Assembly: GCA_036362985.1 (NCBI GenBank)
Contig: JAYGXS010000003.1
Location: 44,973,710 to 45,037,709 of the forward strand
Source: Ligula intestinalis
Lineage: Eukaryota; Platyhelminthes; Cestoda; Diphyllobothriidea; Diphyllobothriidae
Direction: 5' to 3'
DNA length: 64,000 bases
This document shows, piece by piece, positions 31,512 to 42,077 of this stretch. Both the position numbers and the translations under genes were made by a program. Under the pieces are notes generated by a model. It saw nothing but the letters and a program-made list of their open reading frames with translations, was not told where the DNA came from and did not search any database. Numbering within the stretch: the first letter of the stretch is position 1; every line of letters starts with the position of its first letter.

Positions 31512-33280
31512 TCACTTCGGAAAGAGAGTTGTGTGACATGGTCTTTCATGGTTCTTGCGCTTGTTGATGGACTGGGGGCCTGAGAACCATGACTCCGGCA
31601 GCTCGCGGCTCACGCGATTGTCGCCTCTTGCGAGGATTTCGGCCTCGTGAAACTTTAAAATATGGCCGGGTCCCGTCGAGTGAGCTGCAACCTGAGAGTT
31701 GGCGTCTTTCTTTCTCACCGCCGCTGCATGCTCGGCCATTCGCGTCCGGAGTAATCCCCCAGTTTCTCCGACGTAGTTGCTTTGTCCACAACTACACCAG
31801 ATCCGGTAGACGACTCCAGCCGTTTCCTGCCGTGGCAGTGGGTCTTTCGGCCTCATGACCCGGCGCCTGATGGTTGCTTCTGGCCCGTGTGCAACTTCAA
31901 CTACAAGTCGGTTGAGTAGACGGCTGACTGCTTCCGATACATTCTTCACGTACGGAAGAGCTCGCCAAACATTTGGGCCAGCTGGAATTGGCTTCTTCTC
32001 TCGTCTGCGTATGCACTGGTTGACAAAATTGTGCGGGTAACCATTCGCTCTCAGTACCCGTAGAACATATTGCAATTCAGCAATTTTGTCTTCCGCTTCA
32101 CTGCAATGCGTCTCGACAGACCGGAATAGCGCTCTTACCTAGGTGCGTTTGTGACCGATTGGGTGGTTGCTGTTGTAGTTCAGGACTTGCATAGTGTTGG
32201 TTGCTTTCCTGAATACTTTAGTCTTCAGGCCACCATCGTCTTTACGGCAAACGAGGACATCCAGGAAGGCCAGTCGGTTGTTTTCTTCTTCCTCCATCGT
32301 AAATTGAATGTCCGGGAAGATGGCGTTTAGACGTTCCGCTAATTTCAGCACCTGATCCCGCTCAATTACGACGAAGGTGTCGTCCACATACCGAGCCCAG
32401 AGTTTCGGTCTGTGGTGTCGGAAAATCAGCGACTCCAGCCGTTGCAGGACCGCCTCTGCTATGAGTCCGGAAATGGGCGAACCCATAAGCCTGCCCTTCA
32501 CCTGTTCGTAGATAGTTCCGTTGAAGGTAAAGTACGTCTTCAGGCAGAACTTTAGGAGCTGGAGGATTTGAGCGTGCCCGAGGCGATTCTCCGTTTCGTC
32601 GTATTTCTCTCGTAGGGGTAGTTGGATAGTCTCGACGGCCAGGTCCTGTGGAATAGAAGTAAAAAGGGACGTGACATCAAAGGAAACCATGATATCATTT
32701 GGCTGTAGGCTTAACCCTTTAAGTTTCTCCAAGAATTGTGTTGATGACCTGACGGTTGTGTCTGAATCAGCGGTCAAGAATTTGAGCCGTCAGAACAGCC
32801 ACTTCGCCAGTCCGTAGGCTGGAGTTCCTTTGAGAGATACGATTGGCCGGAGGTGGACGCCCTCTTTGTGCACCTTGGGGAGACCATAGACGTGGGCCAG
32901 GGCCGTTTCTTGCGGTCTCACCATGCGTCGGTCGATTGGTGATATTGCACCTGTGTTCTCCATTGCCAACAGCGTTGTGTTGATCTCGCGTGTCGGCGTT
33001 TTCACAGGGTTGGATTTGCACGGGACGTAGGACTGACGATCGTCCAACAAAGTTTGAGCTCTGTGAATGTAGTCTTTCCTGTCCAATACGACAGTTGACC
33101 GCCCCTTATCCGCCGGCACGATAACGAGGTCATTGTCGGCTCTGAGTTCTTTAAGTGCCTTACGTTCGACCTTGGAGAGAACGTCACGTGGTCGTTATAC
33201 CATGAGGAGGGACGACACCTGATGACGTATGAGGTTTTTTCGGTTCGTCCGTTGCTTCTGTTTGGCTCAGAATTGATTCT
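31512..33280 (-). pseudogene. Penelope-like reverse transcriptase / GIY-YIG endonuclease, inactivated
   Basis: In PLEs this protein copies element RNA and cuts the target DNA. One minus-strand frame runs from about 33230 to the stop at 31512. RT features are ADKGRSTVVLD near 33110, VYGLPKVHKEG near 32890, motif A SFDVTSLFTSIP near 32670, motif B KGRLMGSPISG near 32500 and catalytic YVDD at 32390-32379. The GIY-YIG nuclease follows: GVVYRIWCSC from 31817, NYVGETGG and LRTRMAEH. The frame is broken by a TAA (33195-33197), a TGA (32790-32792) and a TAG (32139-32141). There is also a frameshift at the T-run 33235-33240, where the N-terminal piece (ILSQTEATDEPKK) changes frame. Homology resumes in the same frame after each stop, so these look like recent point changes. 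About 590 codons remain, and the true N-terminus is lost at the junction near 33280. Confidence 0.9.
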
Positions 33281-33860
33281 ACAGCAGCGGCGGTGAGAAA
33301 GAAAGACGCCAACTGCTAGGTTGCCGCTCACTCAACGGGACCCGACCATATTTTCAAGTTTGCCGAGGCCAAAATCCTCGCAAGAGGTGACAACCGCGTG
33401 AGCCGCGAGCTGCTCGAGTCATGGTTTTCAGGCCCCCAGTCCATCAACAAGCGCAACGATTTGGCGTGCCCATACGGTGTACTGAGACATTTCCTGAGCA
33501 AGAGAATCAGTCACGTGGGAAGGACTGGGTGCAACAACAACTCCGACGACAGTGGGCATAATTGTCGCACAATTACCAAACCCGCATCCGACGTGGGCAA
33601 GAACGCTGTGGCAATTAATGAGCAATCACCACACCAATTAAGACCTCAAGCGGTGACTACAAGAACTGACAAGCATTGTACGCATGCGGGTGACCGCTGT
33701 GAACTATAAATACCATGCAATCTGTGCATGTATCACCCCTTATCTGCGCATGTCTCAGACCTGTTTACGATAACCTATGACTAAGGATTCCCGACGAAAT
33801 CCGAAACGTCAGGCAAATAAAACTCTTGTTCCAGTGATCGCATCTTCGTCTTCTGAACTG
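33275..33860 (+). mobile_element. Penelope-like element, plus-strand 3' part
   Basis: The fragment starts inside the GIY-YIG domain (VRKKDANC, then a TAG stop, then VAAHSTGPDHIFKF). It continues through LLESWFSGPQSINKRNDL to a 3' UTR with a TATAAATACC box at 33705 and an altered hammerhead near 33770-33815. It faces away from the minus-strand copy, and the two share only a few bases at their junction. Near 33720-33760 two similar TCTGYGCATGTMTC units form a short tandem duplication. Confidence 0.85.
33768..33815 (+). ncRNA. Hammerhead-like motif with altered core (CTATGACTAAGG)
   Basis: Stem II GGATT/AATCC and GAAACGTC (33803-33810) plus AGGC are intact. CTGATGA is replaced by CTATGACTAA, and the same replacement is seen in both arms at 11915-12260. 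It is probably not catalytic in the standard way. Confidence 0.5.
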
Positions 33861-34059
33861 TTTCCTGGGACTCGAATACTCGCTACTATTGGCAGGCAAA
33901 TGCTTTATGCTTGTTGGACCAGAAGGGGAAAGGGAAGATGCAAATACCTGCCAAGACGAGTGATTAAAGAAACACAAAGAGACTCACAGCAAAAAAGTTG
34001 TTGACAACACTGAAAGGAAGCAAAATATAGGAAAGAGAAATTCAATGGATTGGCTCCGA

Positions 34060-34135
34060 TGATTGATTTGAGCAAGAAACCGAAACGCCAGGATAATAAG
34101 CTTCTTGTTTCAAGGATTGTATCATTCTTTTCACA
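34060..34135 (+). mobile_element. Eroded PLE terminus with hammerhead relic
   Basis: CTCCGATGATTGA, then GAAACGCCAGGATAATAAG and CTTCTTGTTTC, follow the order of PLE ends. Several invariant positions are changed. No other PLE sequence adjoins it. Confidence 0.45.
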
Positions 34136-34139
34136 CAAA

Positions 34140-36245
34140 GAAGCAAAATGAATGCGGTGAGAGGGGTGGCAAAGGAAAATGAGGGCGACAAATTACGTGG
34201 GTGAAAATAATATGCGAGGGGGGGAGCGGTCAGTGGAAGTTATGAACGGGCTTAGCTGGAGAAAAGGAGGAAAGGGTAAGAGAGAGAGAGAGCGAAGATA
34301 GATGCGAAGAAAATACATACTCGTTAAGGATGACTACCAAAGGAAAGAGAAGAGCATCAAGGACGACCGGTCGTAAGAGGAGGGTGGCCACGAGGTGGAG
34401 ACGCAGGATGATATTGTTGGTGCCGTTATTGTTGTCAGCGATTGTACTAATGACGATAAGGATGAAGGAGATGACGGAAACGGAGACTTTGTGGCTGCAG
34501 AAGCCACAACCCATAGCTCAGAGACCCGCGGAAGACAAAACATGATCCTGAATGATAAAGTATCACTTTTGGTCAAAGTAAACTTCGGTCCTATTTGAGG
34601 CAACAGTAAATGCTACGATTCATCATGGAAAGTAAACTCACAAATTTGTATAATGCGGAACCGGTGGTAAGAAAGGTTATATGGGAGAGGCAATACAGAG
34701 GCGCAGGTGAAAAAATAAAAAAAATTTAAAAAACGGAATAGATGATGAAATTATTGTAAGAAGCTAGTACATAGCAACGCCATAATGTGCGACAATTAAA
34801 AAAAATAAATTCAAATAAATAAAATAAATTAGATTCCATAAATAAAATAAGAAATCCAGAAATTAAAGAAAACTAATAACCTTTACTACCGGTCACATTT
34901 GACAGATTTCTGGGGAGTTGATTGCCGTGGTTAGCCTTATAATGCACTATCGCCCTGTTTTCCTTTGGTTAATGTTTCTATAAAACAACAAGCACGCTGT
35001 GTGAGGAAAACATTATCATTGAAAGTTAGACACCTGCAAGATTTCCCACGAAACTCGTTTAGTGTACACGTTTAACCTTCTCTACACGACCATTTTCATA
35101 CCCTAATCACTCGGACGTTTTCTTTTCGTATGGTGATACGGTCTGAAGTCGTTGATTTGCCTACTTTTAAAGGGTATCCCGAAAACGAATAAGCCCATTT
35201 TAACGGCGAACAACTTTATTTATGCTTCTTGCTTTTCGAATTTAGTTAATCAAATAACCAATGTCAGTTCTGCTGGGATTGTAAGGAATAAACATCTCAA
35301 AATGCTATCATAAGTTTAAGAATGTCATTGGAAGACAGATAAGGAAGCAAGTTCAGACCAATTTATACATACCAAATACCATTAATCAAACCGGTAATAA
35401 AGATGCAACCCTCAGAGCTTTTCCTTATTTTGTCAAAAGACGTCTCGGAATACCAAGGCCATCAATAACCCCACGTGGCAAAATTTTAATAGAAACATAC
35501 CACGAAAGTCTGAAAAAGTATGTTTGGCAACCGAGTCATGACCTATGAATTTCTGTCCATCGTATATGGAGCCGCGTCTTTCCAATGGTTACATTCTTAT
35601 ATTTGGCCAGTGGTATCTAGGTCGAATATTGGAGAAGTGTGAACGAAAACAGCTAGAAGGATTCACACTTTTCAATCGAAAAGTTGTCGCGTTATGAGAC
35701 TGCTTAAATTAAATTATTGTCAAAAGTACGCCTGTTGGAAACCCGACAACCAGCATGATAAGGTGTACCGCGCCGTTAGCCTAGCAGGAGTTACAAAGCA
35801 GTGTGGCTCACCATCAAGAAAATTAGTTTTGTCGTTTGTTTTTTAGGCTAGTGAGACAGGCTTGCATGTCAAACATTAGGGAGATCTCTGAAGGTGCAAA
35901 ATATTACGCTCAGCAAGATGGATGCCTACAGTGTAGGTTTCCAGCTTGATGAGATCCTGCCAAACAAGTGAAAAAGCCAAAGGGATTTTATTTGATACGA
36001 TTTTCGTTCTCCAGACTTTAAAGGTAAGATCTGCGCTCCTAAACAGGTAGCAGTGGCTGAAAGGGGAATAGGCATTGATCAAGGATATAAAATGTTTCCT
36101 GTTGTTGGTGTTTTCAGCAATAGCTGGACAAGAGCAAACAGTAATTAGAAAGCAGATTTTAACAACATCATTCAGTAATGTTGTCAGAGTTCACCACAGT
36201 TTGAAGATGAACTGTGCATGCATATTAATGTATGTAATATATTTC
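34140..36245. other. Intergenic sequence with purine- and AT-rich patches
   Basis: A GA-rich stretch (about 34260-34310) and an A-rich stretch (about 34705-34880) are visible. The open frames at 34230-34600 overlap on both strands and carry no domain. I recognise no gene. Confidence 0.4.
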
Positions 36246-36249
36246 TTTC

Positions 36250-36690
36250 TATAATATGCTAGTCGGTAAGCGGTCGCTAATTGGGCTCGCGGGCGATCCC
36301 CAAGGCACAGTAGGATGAGTGAGTTTCCTTACCGATCGTGAACGCCTATATACCTTTACGTATACTCTCGATCGAAACCGACAAGGCAACAGGCCCGTGG
36401 CACGGTGGTTAGAGCATTGGACTTCTCATCAACAAGGTTGCGGGTTCGAACCTTGGGGATCGCTACCACTGGGTTTGGGTATGGCTGAATGAGTACGGCT
36501 GATAAGCCAGAAATGGCCATTCAAGTCTCCCTTGTCCTTTCCGATAATGTATTTCCACCCAAAATATGCTAGCTGTTGCGCGGTTGCTATTGAGGCTCGA
36601 GACCGAGCTCCAGGGCACACCGGAACGAATTGGTCCTGTAACCGATCGGTGAGAGCCATCTACCATCATATATAACGGCAGGCAGGCTCT
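36250..36690 (+). repeat. tRNA-derived SINE, tandem arrangement (about 1.5 units)
   Basis: Order: body module (GCTAGTCGGTAAGCGGTCGC ... CCGATCGTGAACG), linker GAAACCGACAAGGCAAC, a tRNA-like head GCCCGTGGCACGGTGGTTAG with B box GGTTCGAACC at 36445-36454, the tail, and then a second body module (GCTAGCTGTTGCGCGGTTGC ... ACCGATCGGTGAG). The second module restarts with the same words as the first, so the unit is about 290 bp and repeats in tandem. The 3' CCA-side pairing of a real tRNA is absent. Confidence 0.8.
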
Positions 36691-36694
36691 CACT

Positions 36695-37140
36695 GATTGG
36701 CTACATGACTTAGTCATCTGGCTGTGCCTTCGAACTCACTCTTGAGCCCTGCTAGCAGCCGCACAGCGGCTAATGATATAGGCAGAATTGTATTACCAAC
36801 AAAGATGAGGGAGACAAAATGGCCATTTCTGGCTTATTAGCCGTCATCAACCAGCCATACCCAAAGGCCGGGGCTGAAACCTGCGACCTTGTTAGTTAGA
36901 AGTTCAACACTCTAACAACTGCGCCACGGGCTAGTTGCCTTGCCGGTTTCGACCGGGAATATACACAATGCCAAACAACCGCTCACCGATCGATTACAGG
37001 AATCACTTCGCCCGCGGTGTTTTGGGGCTCGATCTAGCGTCCCACAGGCAGTCACACAACGACTAGTAGTACGAGCAGGAAAACATTGCCGAAAAAAACA
37101 CGGGAGACTGGAATGGCCACTCCTGGATTATTAACCCTTC
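36695..37140 (-). repeat. tRNA-derived SINE (minus strand), facing the previous copy
   Basis: On the minus strand the module end (CGATCGGTGAGCGGTTG, near 36985) and linker GTCGAAACCGGCAAGGCAAC are followed by a tRNA-like head with AGCCCGTGGCGCAGTTGT (A box). After GGTCGCAGGTTTCAGCC (degraded B box) comes the tail toward 36800. A partial second unit continues to about 37140. With the plus-strand copy it forms an inverted SINE cluster of about 900 bp. Confidence 0.75.
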
Positions 37141-37144
37141 GTTC

Positions 37145-39650
37145 GAAAGTGCCGTAAGTTATAATGAGCGTTCTTTTGGTTATTAAGCTTTATAAATTCT
37201 AAGCTCTTATCACTTAGCCGCGGGTTATTTTTAGTATAACTTTTGATAAGGTACATATTTAATATAGTAAAGAGACACTCAGCGGTCGCGTTACTGAACT
37301 TTTTTGTCTCGATTGTGCCTGAAACTAAGCTTACGCTCAGACACTTCCAGAACCGGCGACCTCACGACTGGTTGCAGACATCCGGATCCTGTGACTCCAC
37401 CCACCGGAATGCGACTCTGGACTCCGGCCCGCTCATGGCTGGACTGCACTCGCCTGGAAGTCACTTACTTATTGCTCACATTCTACTCCTTCTACATTTA
37501 ATTAACTTACCCACAACACTCTGGCCCTCCATGCCTTATGTTATTTACTAGTTCATAGTCATTGGGATACGGCCGGAATACTTTGTATCCTACATACTAA
37601 TGAAGACAGAGTGGCGGGGCGTCCATCGATGACGCTGCAGGATACACTCGTCCGGGTTGTGCTTTTGGACTCATATACACTCCGATATGGTATTGCTGAT
37701 TCATATAAGTCCTTTGGAGTACCCCAATTGCACTGGTGAATTTTCAAGTTATCAAAAGACCGTCTTCAGACGAATGAAGAATAAAAGGGGAATAGACTCT
37801 GTGGTTTTTTTTATCACGAAATCCGAGCGTGGTACTGAGCAGCGACTAATTTTCGCTACCCATTTGCTCCTTGTCCGGAATCGTGCTTGAGGGTGGAAAC
37901 TGGTTCGATCAAGCCCGGTGGTCCACATCTCCCCCCTCGGTCAGCAGATTTGTTCCCGTCTCCTCCACTTGCCCACCCCTGGAAAGCCAGGTCCGCCGTC
38001 GATCACCCATCGCCAGATGCAGTCGCCGCTGCCACCATTCGACACTCCTCGCTACACCCGCTAGCCTGCGCTTGGACTGATTGACCCCATTGGCAGACTA
38101 CACAGGGACGAACAGAAGGGGCGGCTCTTGGTTGTTTGTGCGTGTGTCGGTGCTGTGCGATCAGAGCACTGTGATGTTCCCTCCTATAACAACATCCAAC
38201 GCCGCGCAGGGCTGCCAGCATCCACGAACGGATCCCAGATTAAACTATCTACATGATCTAGGTCGCTCACATACGCATTTACGGGCTGAAGAAGCAAGCT
38301 GACATTCTGTAATTATTGGCTTTAAAAACGTGGCCTGAGGTTACCAGTTTCTTTACGGTTAGAAAGGACAAGGCTACCTAGAAACAGTTCACAAGATGAT
38401 GAGCGCAAAGGTGGGCAAAGCAGGTAGCTGGAACTTATAAATAAGACGTGTTATATAAGTGCAGACTGAGCGGTCTGAAGTGACGGTGGCTTCTGTTCCC
38501 TTCATCGATGACAAAGATATTAATATATGCATTTGTCCAGTCATATGATGGCAATACTCGCAGTAGAGAGAGAAAATTTTCCTGTTTTGAACTAATCGCA
38601 CATCTCAGCTAAAGCCTCTCAAAACAGCACAATCCCAGACTAGTGAAAGATGTGAACTTCTTGAATGTGCAGTTAATAGAAGAAGTAAGTTCTTCCCTCA
38701 GAGGAGCGAACGCGGTTAGGGGACTAGGTAGCTACTTATCCATAATAAATAAAATGCGGCTTTTATCGGACGGTGTTAAACACCCCATATAGGCGTACGA
38801 AATTGTTCTAATGAGGCGGCGTACTCTCTACTAGGTTATCCACAGTAATACGTTAATGAGTGTTTTTCCCTTTGAGCAAACAATCCATTGCAATGATTTT
38901 CGGAAACTGCTTCTGCTGAACAACTACCCAAAGAACTAAATCATGCGTGTGAGTAAGATGAATGAAGTAATTGATCTCGACTGTTTATGTCTAAAATGTG
39001 GACTGGTCAGCTGCAAGCCTCTCATATATACAAAGCAAACTAGAGAGCGATGTAGAACCGTACTGAGAGACGAGACCGGGCGACCGATTGTTTCTCAAAT
39101 ATCCATGCGCTTTAAGATAGTCAAACATCTGATCGCACCCCACTCGGTCGAGCATAAACATCTGCTTATAAATGTCCTCTCTCTCGGGGTCTAAAAATTC
39201 TAATGCACAATTCATTAAGAAGCGGGTATCTAACAGTATACGAGGGCTTGCTCCCCGTCTTATGGAAGTGTGTTGACGAGACTGCAAGCCAAGTCGATGT
39301 TGTACTGACCCAGTACCATAGAACTTAATTTATTGGCAGCACTGTCATGTATGTCTAATTTTTTTAGGGATTCTGTCTTTGCAAAAGCTGGCGCAACTAA
39401 CACTCTTTCGTGATGAGACGTTAACTCATTCCGGGATGCGAACTAACATACCCCTTTAAGGGTGGGAGCAGCCCACTAAGCTGGGCGATGCACAGGCCCT
39501 AAGCATTATGAAATAAGTCTTGCACTTTGGAGCATTGACTTTGATACATAACTCCTTGTGGAAATTGCCAAACCACCAACAAACCGAAAAAAGACGAAGG
39601 TGTCAGTATGCTTCCAAACTAAATGAGAGAGCCGAGAGTAATACCAGGCT
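37145..39650. other. Intergenic sequence, nothing recognised
   Basis: No domain-bearing frame or recurring repeat was found. A C-rich, locally CpG-containing patch at about 37880-38140 has open frames in several phases that I do not trust. Confidence 0.4.
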
Positions 39651-39750
39651 GTCCCGTGTTACGATACAGCTGTCTTTGTCATTATAGTGTCGGCACATGT
39701 GCGCGTACAAACGAGGACTGACGCAGGCGGGGTAAAAGCAAACTAAGACG

Positions 39751-39845
39751 ATGATTGGCTATTTTGAGCCAATGAGATGCGTGTAAGGACAGTGGCCAAT
39801 CGCCGTTCGCGTCCGACCAGACAATCGGATGCAGGCGGCTATATG
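39751..39845 (+). promoter_or_regulatory. Candidate promoter of the LRR gene: CCAAT boxes and TATA-like site
   Basis: An ATTGG (39754-39758) and a CCAAT (39769-39773) face each other, with a third CCAAT at 39796-39800 and a TATATG at 39840-39845. All lie 140-235 bases before the ATG of the LRR gene. CCAAT clusters of this kind commonly bind NF-Y in animals. The transcription start was not determined. Confidence 0.4.
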
Positions 39846-39986
39846 ATTGCTTGGGTTATTATACAATTTATCCTTCGTTAGTTTGCCAATTGTCAACGCT
39901 TGTAGGAGGTGGTCTTCTTATCCTTGTTGGGAAATTATCCCTGTCAGACTAACATCGGCATCTTGTATCGACTGTTAGACACCACC

Positions 39987-42077
39987 ATGGATGTCAGGAG
40001 TCTTTCATTATGTTTGTTCTGCTTGGCTTCCCTTGTCAGAGCGGGTCCCGTTTGTAAGTGCTTGTCAGAGGGTGAAAACTTCGTCTACGCGTGCACGTGC
40101 TCAGGTGTTGAGGTTAGAGACCGTTCTAGTATCTTCTCGTCTGGCCTTTGCGCCAACGCCACACCCTCCAAACTGGTGCTAAAGGACATGCCAAATCTCG
40201 TCCAAATTGATGACGGTTTTGAGGCTCCTGCGTCTAGTGGCTGTGCCGGCTGGAGCAGTCTAACTGCGCTAGAAATCCACCAAACAGGCCTACAAAACAT
40301 TACCTCCACGACATTCCGTGGCCTGCATGACCTCGAATTTCTGGATATCTCAAATAATTCACAGCTTGTCAGCTACCGTGAGGAGGTCTTCCGGTCAGTT
40401 GGCAGCACTCTAGTGGATCTAGTCGCTACTGACAACCGCGTCCATTCTTTGACTCGTCGGGTATTCTCTGGCCTGAAGCGCCTACGCCGCCTCACGCTTA
40501 GCAGGAACAAGATTGGTTATATTGCAGCTGAGGTGTTTTCTAGTGAATGCTGCAGTGAACTTACTGAGCTCCGTTTGGACTACAATATTCTGACAGACCT
40601 TGAAGACGAAACCTTCCGGGGACTAACTTCACTGCGTATACTTGACCTGCGTGGTAACCCATTGCAGCGGTTGTCGTCCAATTTATTCAAGCCTTTTGCG
40701 GCCACGATAACACATCTCTGGATGAGCCATGATGACAACGCCAACTTTGGTGGATTTGGCGAGTTGCCCAAAGGCCTCTTTCTGCAAATGAACTCTCTCA
40801 GAGTGCTCGAGATCGTGGAGCTAAAACTTCGAAACCTGTCTTCCGACTCATTTGAGGGCTTATCAAGTCTTGAACAACTGTCCCTTCGTGGAAATCGTCT
40901 AACTGAGATCCCTTTGAATATTTTTTCATCCCTGCCCGGTCTCGAAGCACTGGACCTTTCTGCTAACTTCCTCGTCTGCCTACCGGATGCTTCTTCTGAG
41001 AGATATCAGCGCTTGCGGTGGCTAGATATTTCCTGGAACGGACTCACTCACCTGACCCGCAACGGTTTTGTGGGTCTAGCGAGATCTCTCCCCACCATTG
41101 AGTATCCTAGATTCGTGCTCAACATCTCCGCTAACCCCATCCAGCGAATTGAACCAGACGCTTTCTGTGCCCTCGGTGGACCAGTGGAGTTAATTGTTAG
41201 TTCGCCAAATGCCACTGTGCCAACTATTCAGGACTCCAAAGCCTGGAACACCATGGAGAATTGGCCAGATAATCCGTTTGCTTTAGTCGGCAATAAGAGC
41301 ATTATTCGTGGTATGCTTAAAGCTTCAACAAGTGCCTCAAGTGCCCCTGCAGACCCTGTCTACGGACGAAATGATTATCTCCAAGCTTGCTCCCAGACTT
41401 CGCAAGGCGCCATGCTTCTGAATCGTTTGCTGCGGTCTAAACTCTACAAGCAAGTAAAATACACCGCCAAGGAAGTCAATACTTCTTTGGCTTCCGGGTG
41501 TCCCTGGTTGCCTCTTTCGAAGCTCTCCGAGTGGCAGCTCTCTAAACTTGGTGTACCTGGTCTTTCAGGAACGCCGAATGCCATGTCTGACGGTCACTTG
41601 GGCAATGGATTAGAACAAGGTTCTCGACTGTATCTGCTTATCATTGTTGCTGTCTGTGTCACCTTCCTACTCTCGACACTCACCATAATAATGTGTTACC
41701 GGGCGTGGTCCCGTCGGGCCACACAAAAGCTCGCCATGGACTTGGAAGCGAATGGGGCTGGGACCATTGCGAACGGTCATGAAGAGAAAGTGTCGGAGAA
41801 GCATGAACTTTTGGCGAAGGCGCAGATCAGAACCAACGACAGTAATGACAGAGAAGCTCTTGGGCAGCTGCCAGAAGTTTCTGACTCTACTAATGCGAAT
41901 GGCGTCTCCTTGAGTTCCCGGATCTCCGAGGACGCAGTTCCCAGCGATGACATGACATCTGCCAAGCGAACGGGTAATGTCGACGAGGAGAACCGGCGGC
42001 ACTCACGTTCTACACGACTCGATCCCGAACCAAAGACTGAGGATCTGGAACAAATGACCTCCTTGGGGATCCTTTAA
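39987..42077 (+). CDS. Leucine-rich-repeat single-pass membrane protein, intronless
   Basis: The start is the ATG at 39987 in a strong Kozak context (ACCACCATGG). The frame extends further upstream but without an ATG. The 696-residue product has a hydrophobic signal peptide (about residues 1-19, ending in LVRAG) and a Cys-rich N-cap (CKCL...ACTCSG...LC, about 23-55). About eight or nine leucine-rich repeats follow at about 65-400 (for example LTELRLDYNILTDL, LRILDLRGNPLQRL, LEALDLSANFLVCL). After a Cys-containing membrane-proximal part comes one transmembrane helix (LYLLIIVAVCVTFLLSTLTI, about 548-567) and an acidic cytoplasmic tail of about 125 residues with no domain I recognise. There are several N-glycosylation sequons. 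LRR ectodomains of this kind usually mediate adhesion or ligand binding at the cell surface. The ligand and gene name are unknown. The coding region contains no repeat or frameshift. Confidence 0.92.
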   Translation: MDVRSLSLCLFCLASLVRAGPVCKCLSEGENFVYACTCSGVEVRDRSSIFSSGLCANATPSKLVLKDMPNLVQIDDGFEAPASSGCAGWSSLTALEIHQTGLQNITSTTFRGLHDLEFLDISNNSQLVSYREEVFRSVGSTLVDLVATDNRVHSLTRRVFSGLKRLRRLTLSRNKIGYIAAEVFSSECCSELTELRLDYNILTDLEDETFRGLTSLRILDLRGNPLQRLSSNLFKPFAATITHLWMSHDDNANFGGFGELPKGLFLQMNSLRVLEIVELKLRNLSSDSFEGLSSLEQLSLRGNRLTEIPLNIFSSLPGLEALDLSANFLVCLPDASSERYQRLRWLDISWNGLTHLTRNGFVGLARSLPTIEYPRFVLNISANPIQRIEPDAFCALGGPVELIVSSPNATVPTIQDSKAWNTMENWPDNPFALVGNKSIIRGMLKASTSASSAPADPVYGRNDYLQACSQTSQGAMLLNRLLRSKLYKQVKYTAKEVNTSLASGCPWLPLSKLSEWQLSKLGVPGLSGTPNAMSDGHLGNGLEQGSRLYLLIIVAVCVTFLLSTLTIIMCYRAWSRRATQKLAMDLEANGAGTIANGHEEKVSEKHELLAKAQIRTNDSNDREALGQLPEVSDSTNANGVSLSSRISEDAVPSDDMTSAKRTGNVDEENRRHSRSTRLDPEPKTEDLEQMTSLGIL

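Larger units (their letters stand above)
31030..33280 (-). mobile_element. Penelope-like element, most complete copy (5'-truncated)
   Basis: On the minus strand the element runs from about 33280 to 31030. It contains an N-terminal segment, a reverse transcriptase, a linker, a GIY-YIG endonuclease, a 3' UTR, an ACGU-type hammerhead (31112-31156), AATAAACAT and a terminal (CTT)n. Its 3' terminal block is nearly identical to the plus-strand block at 50480-50620, so both are relatively young. Its 5' end abuts a plus-strand PLE fragment at about 33275-33285, forming a head-to-head pair. Confidence 0.88.

Noticed and set aside
36385..36465. A possible functional tRNA gene (A and B boxes present)
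   Set aside because: Acceptor and anticodon arms do not pair properly, and the sequence continues into the SINE tail shared by other copies.
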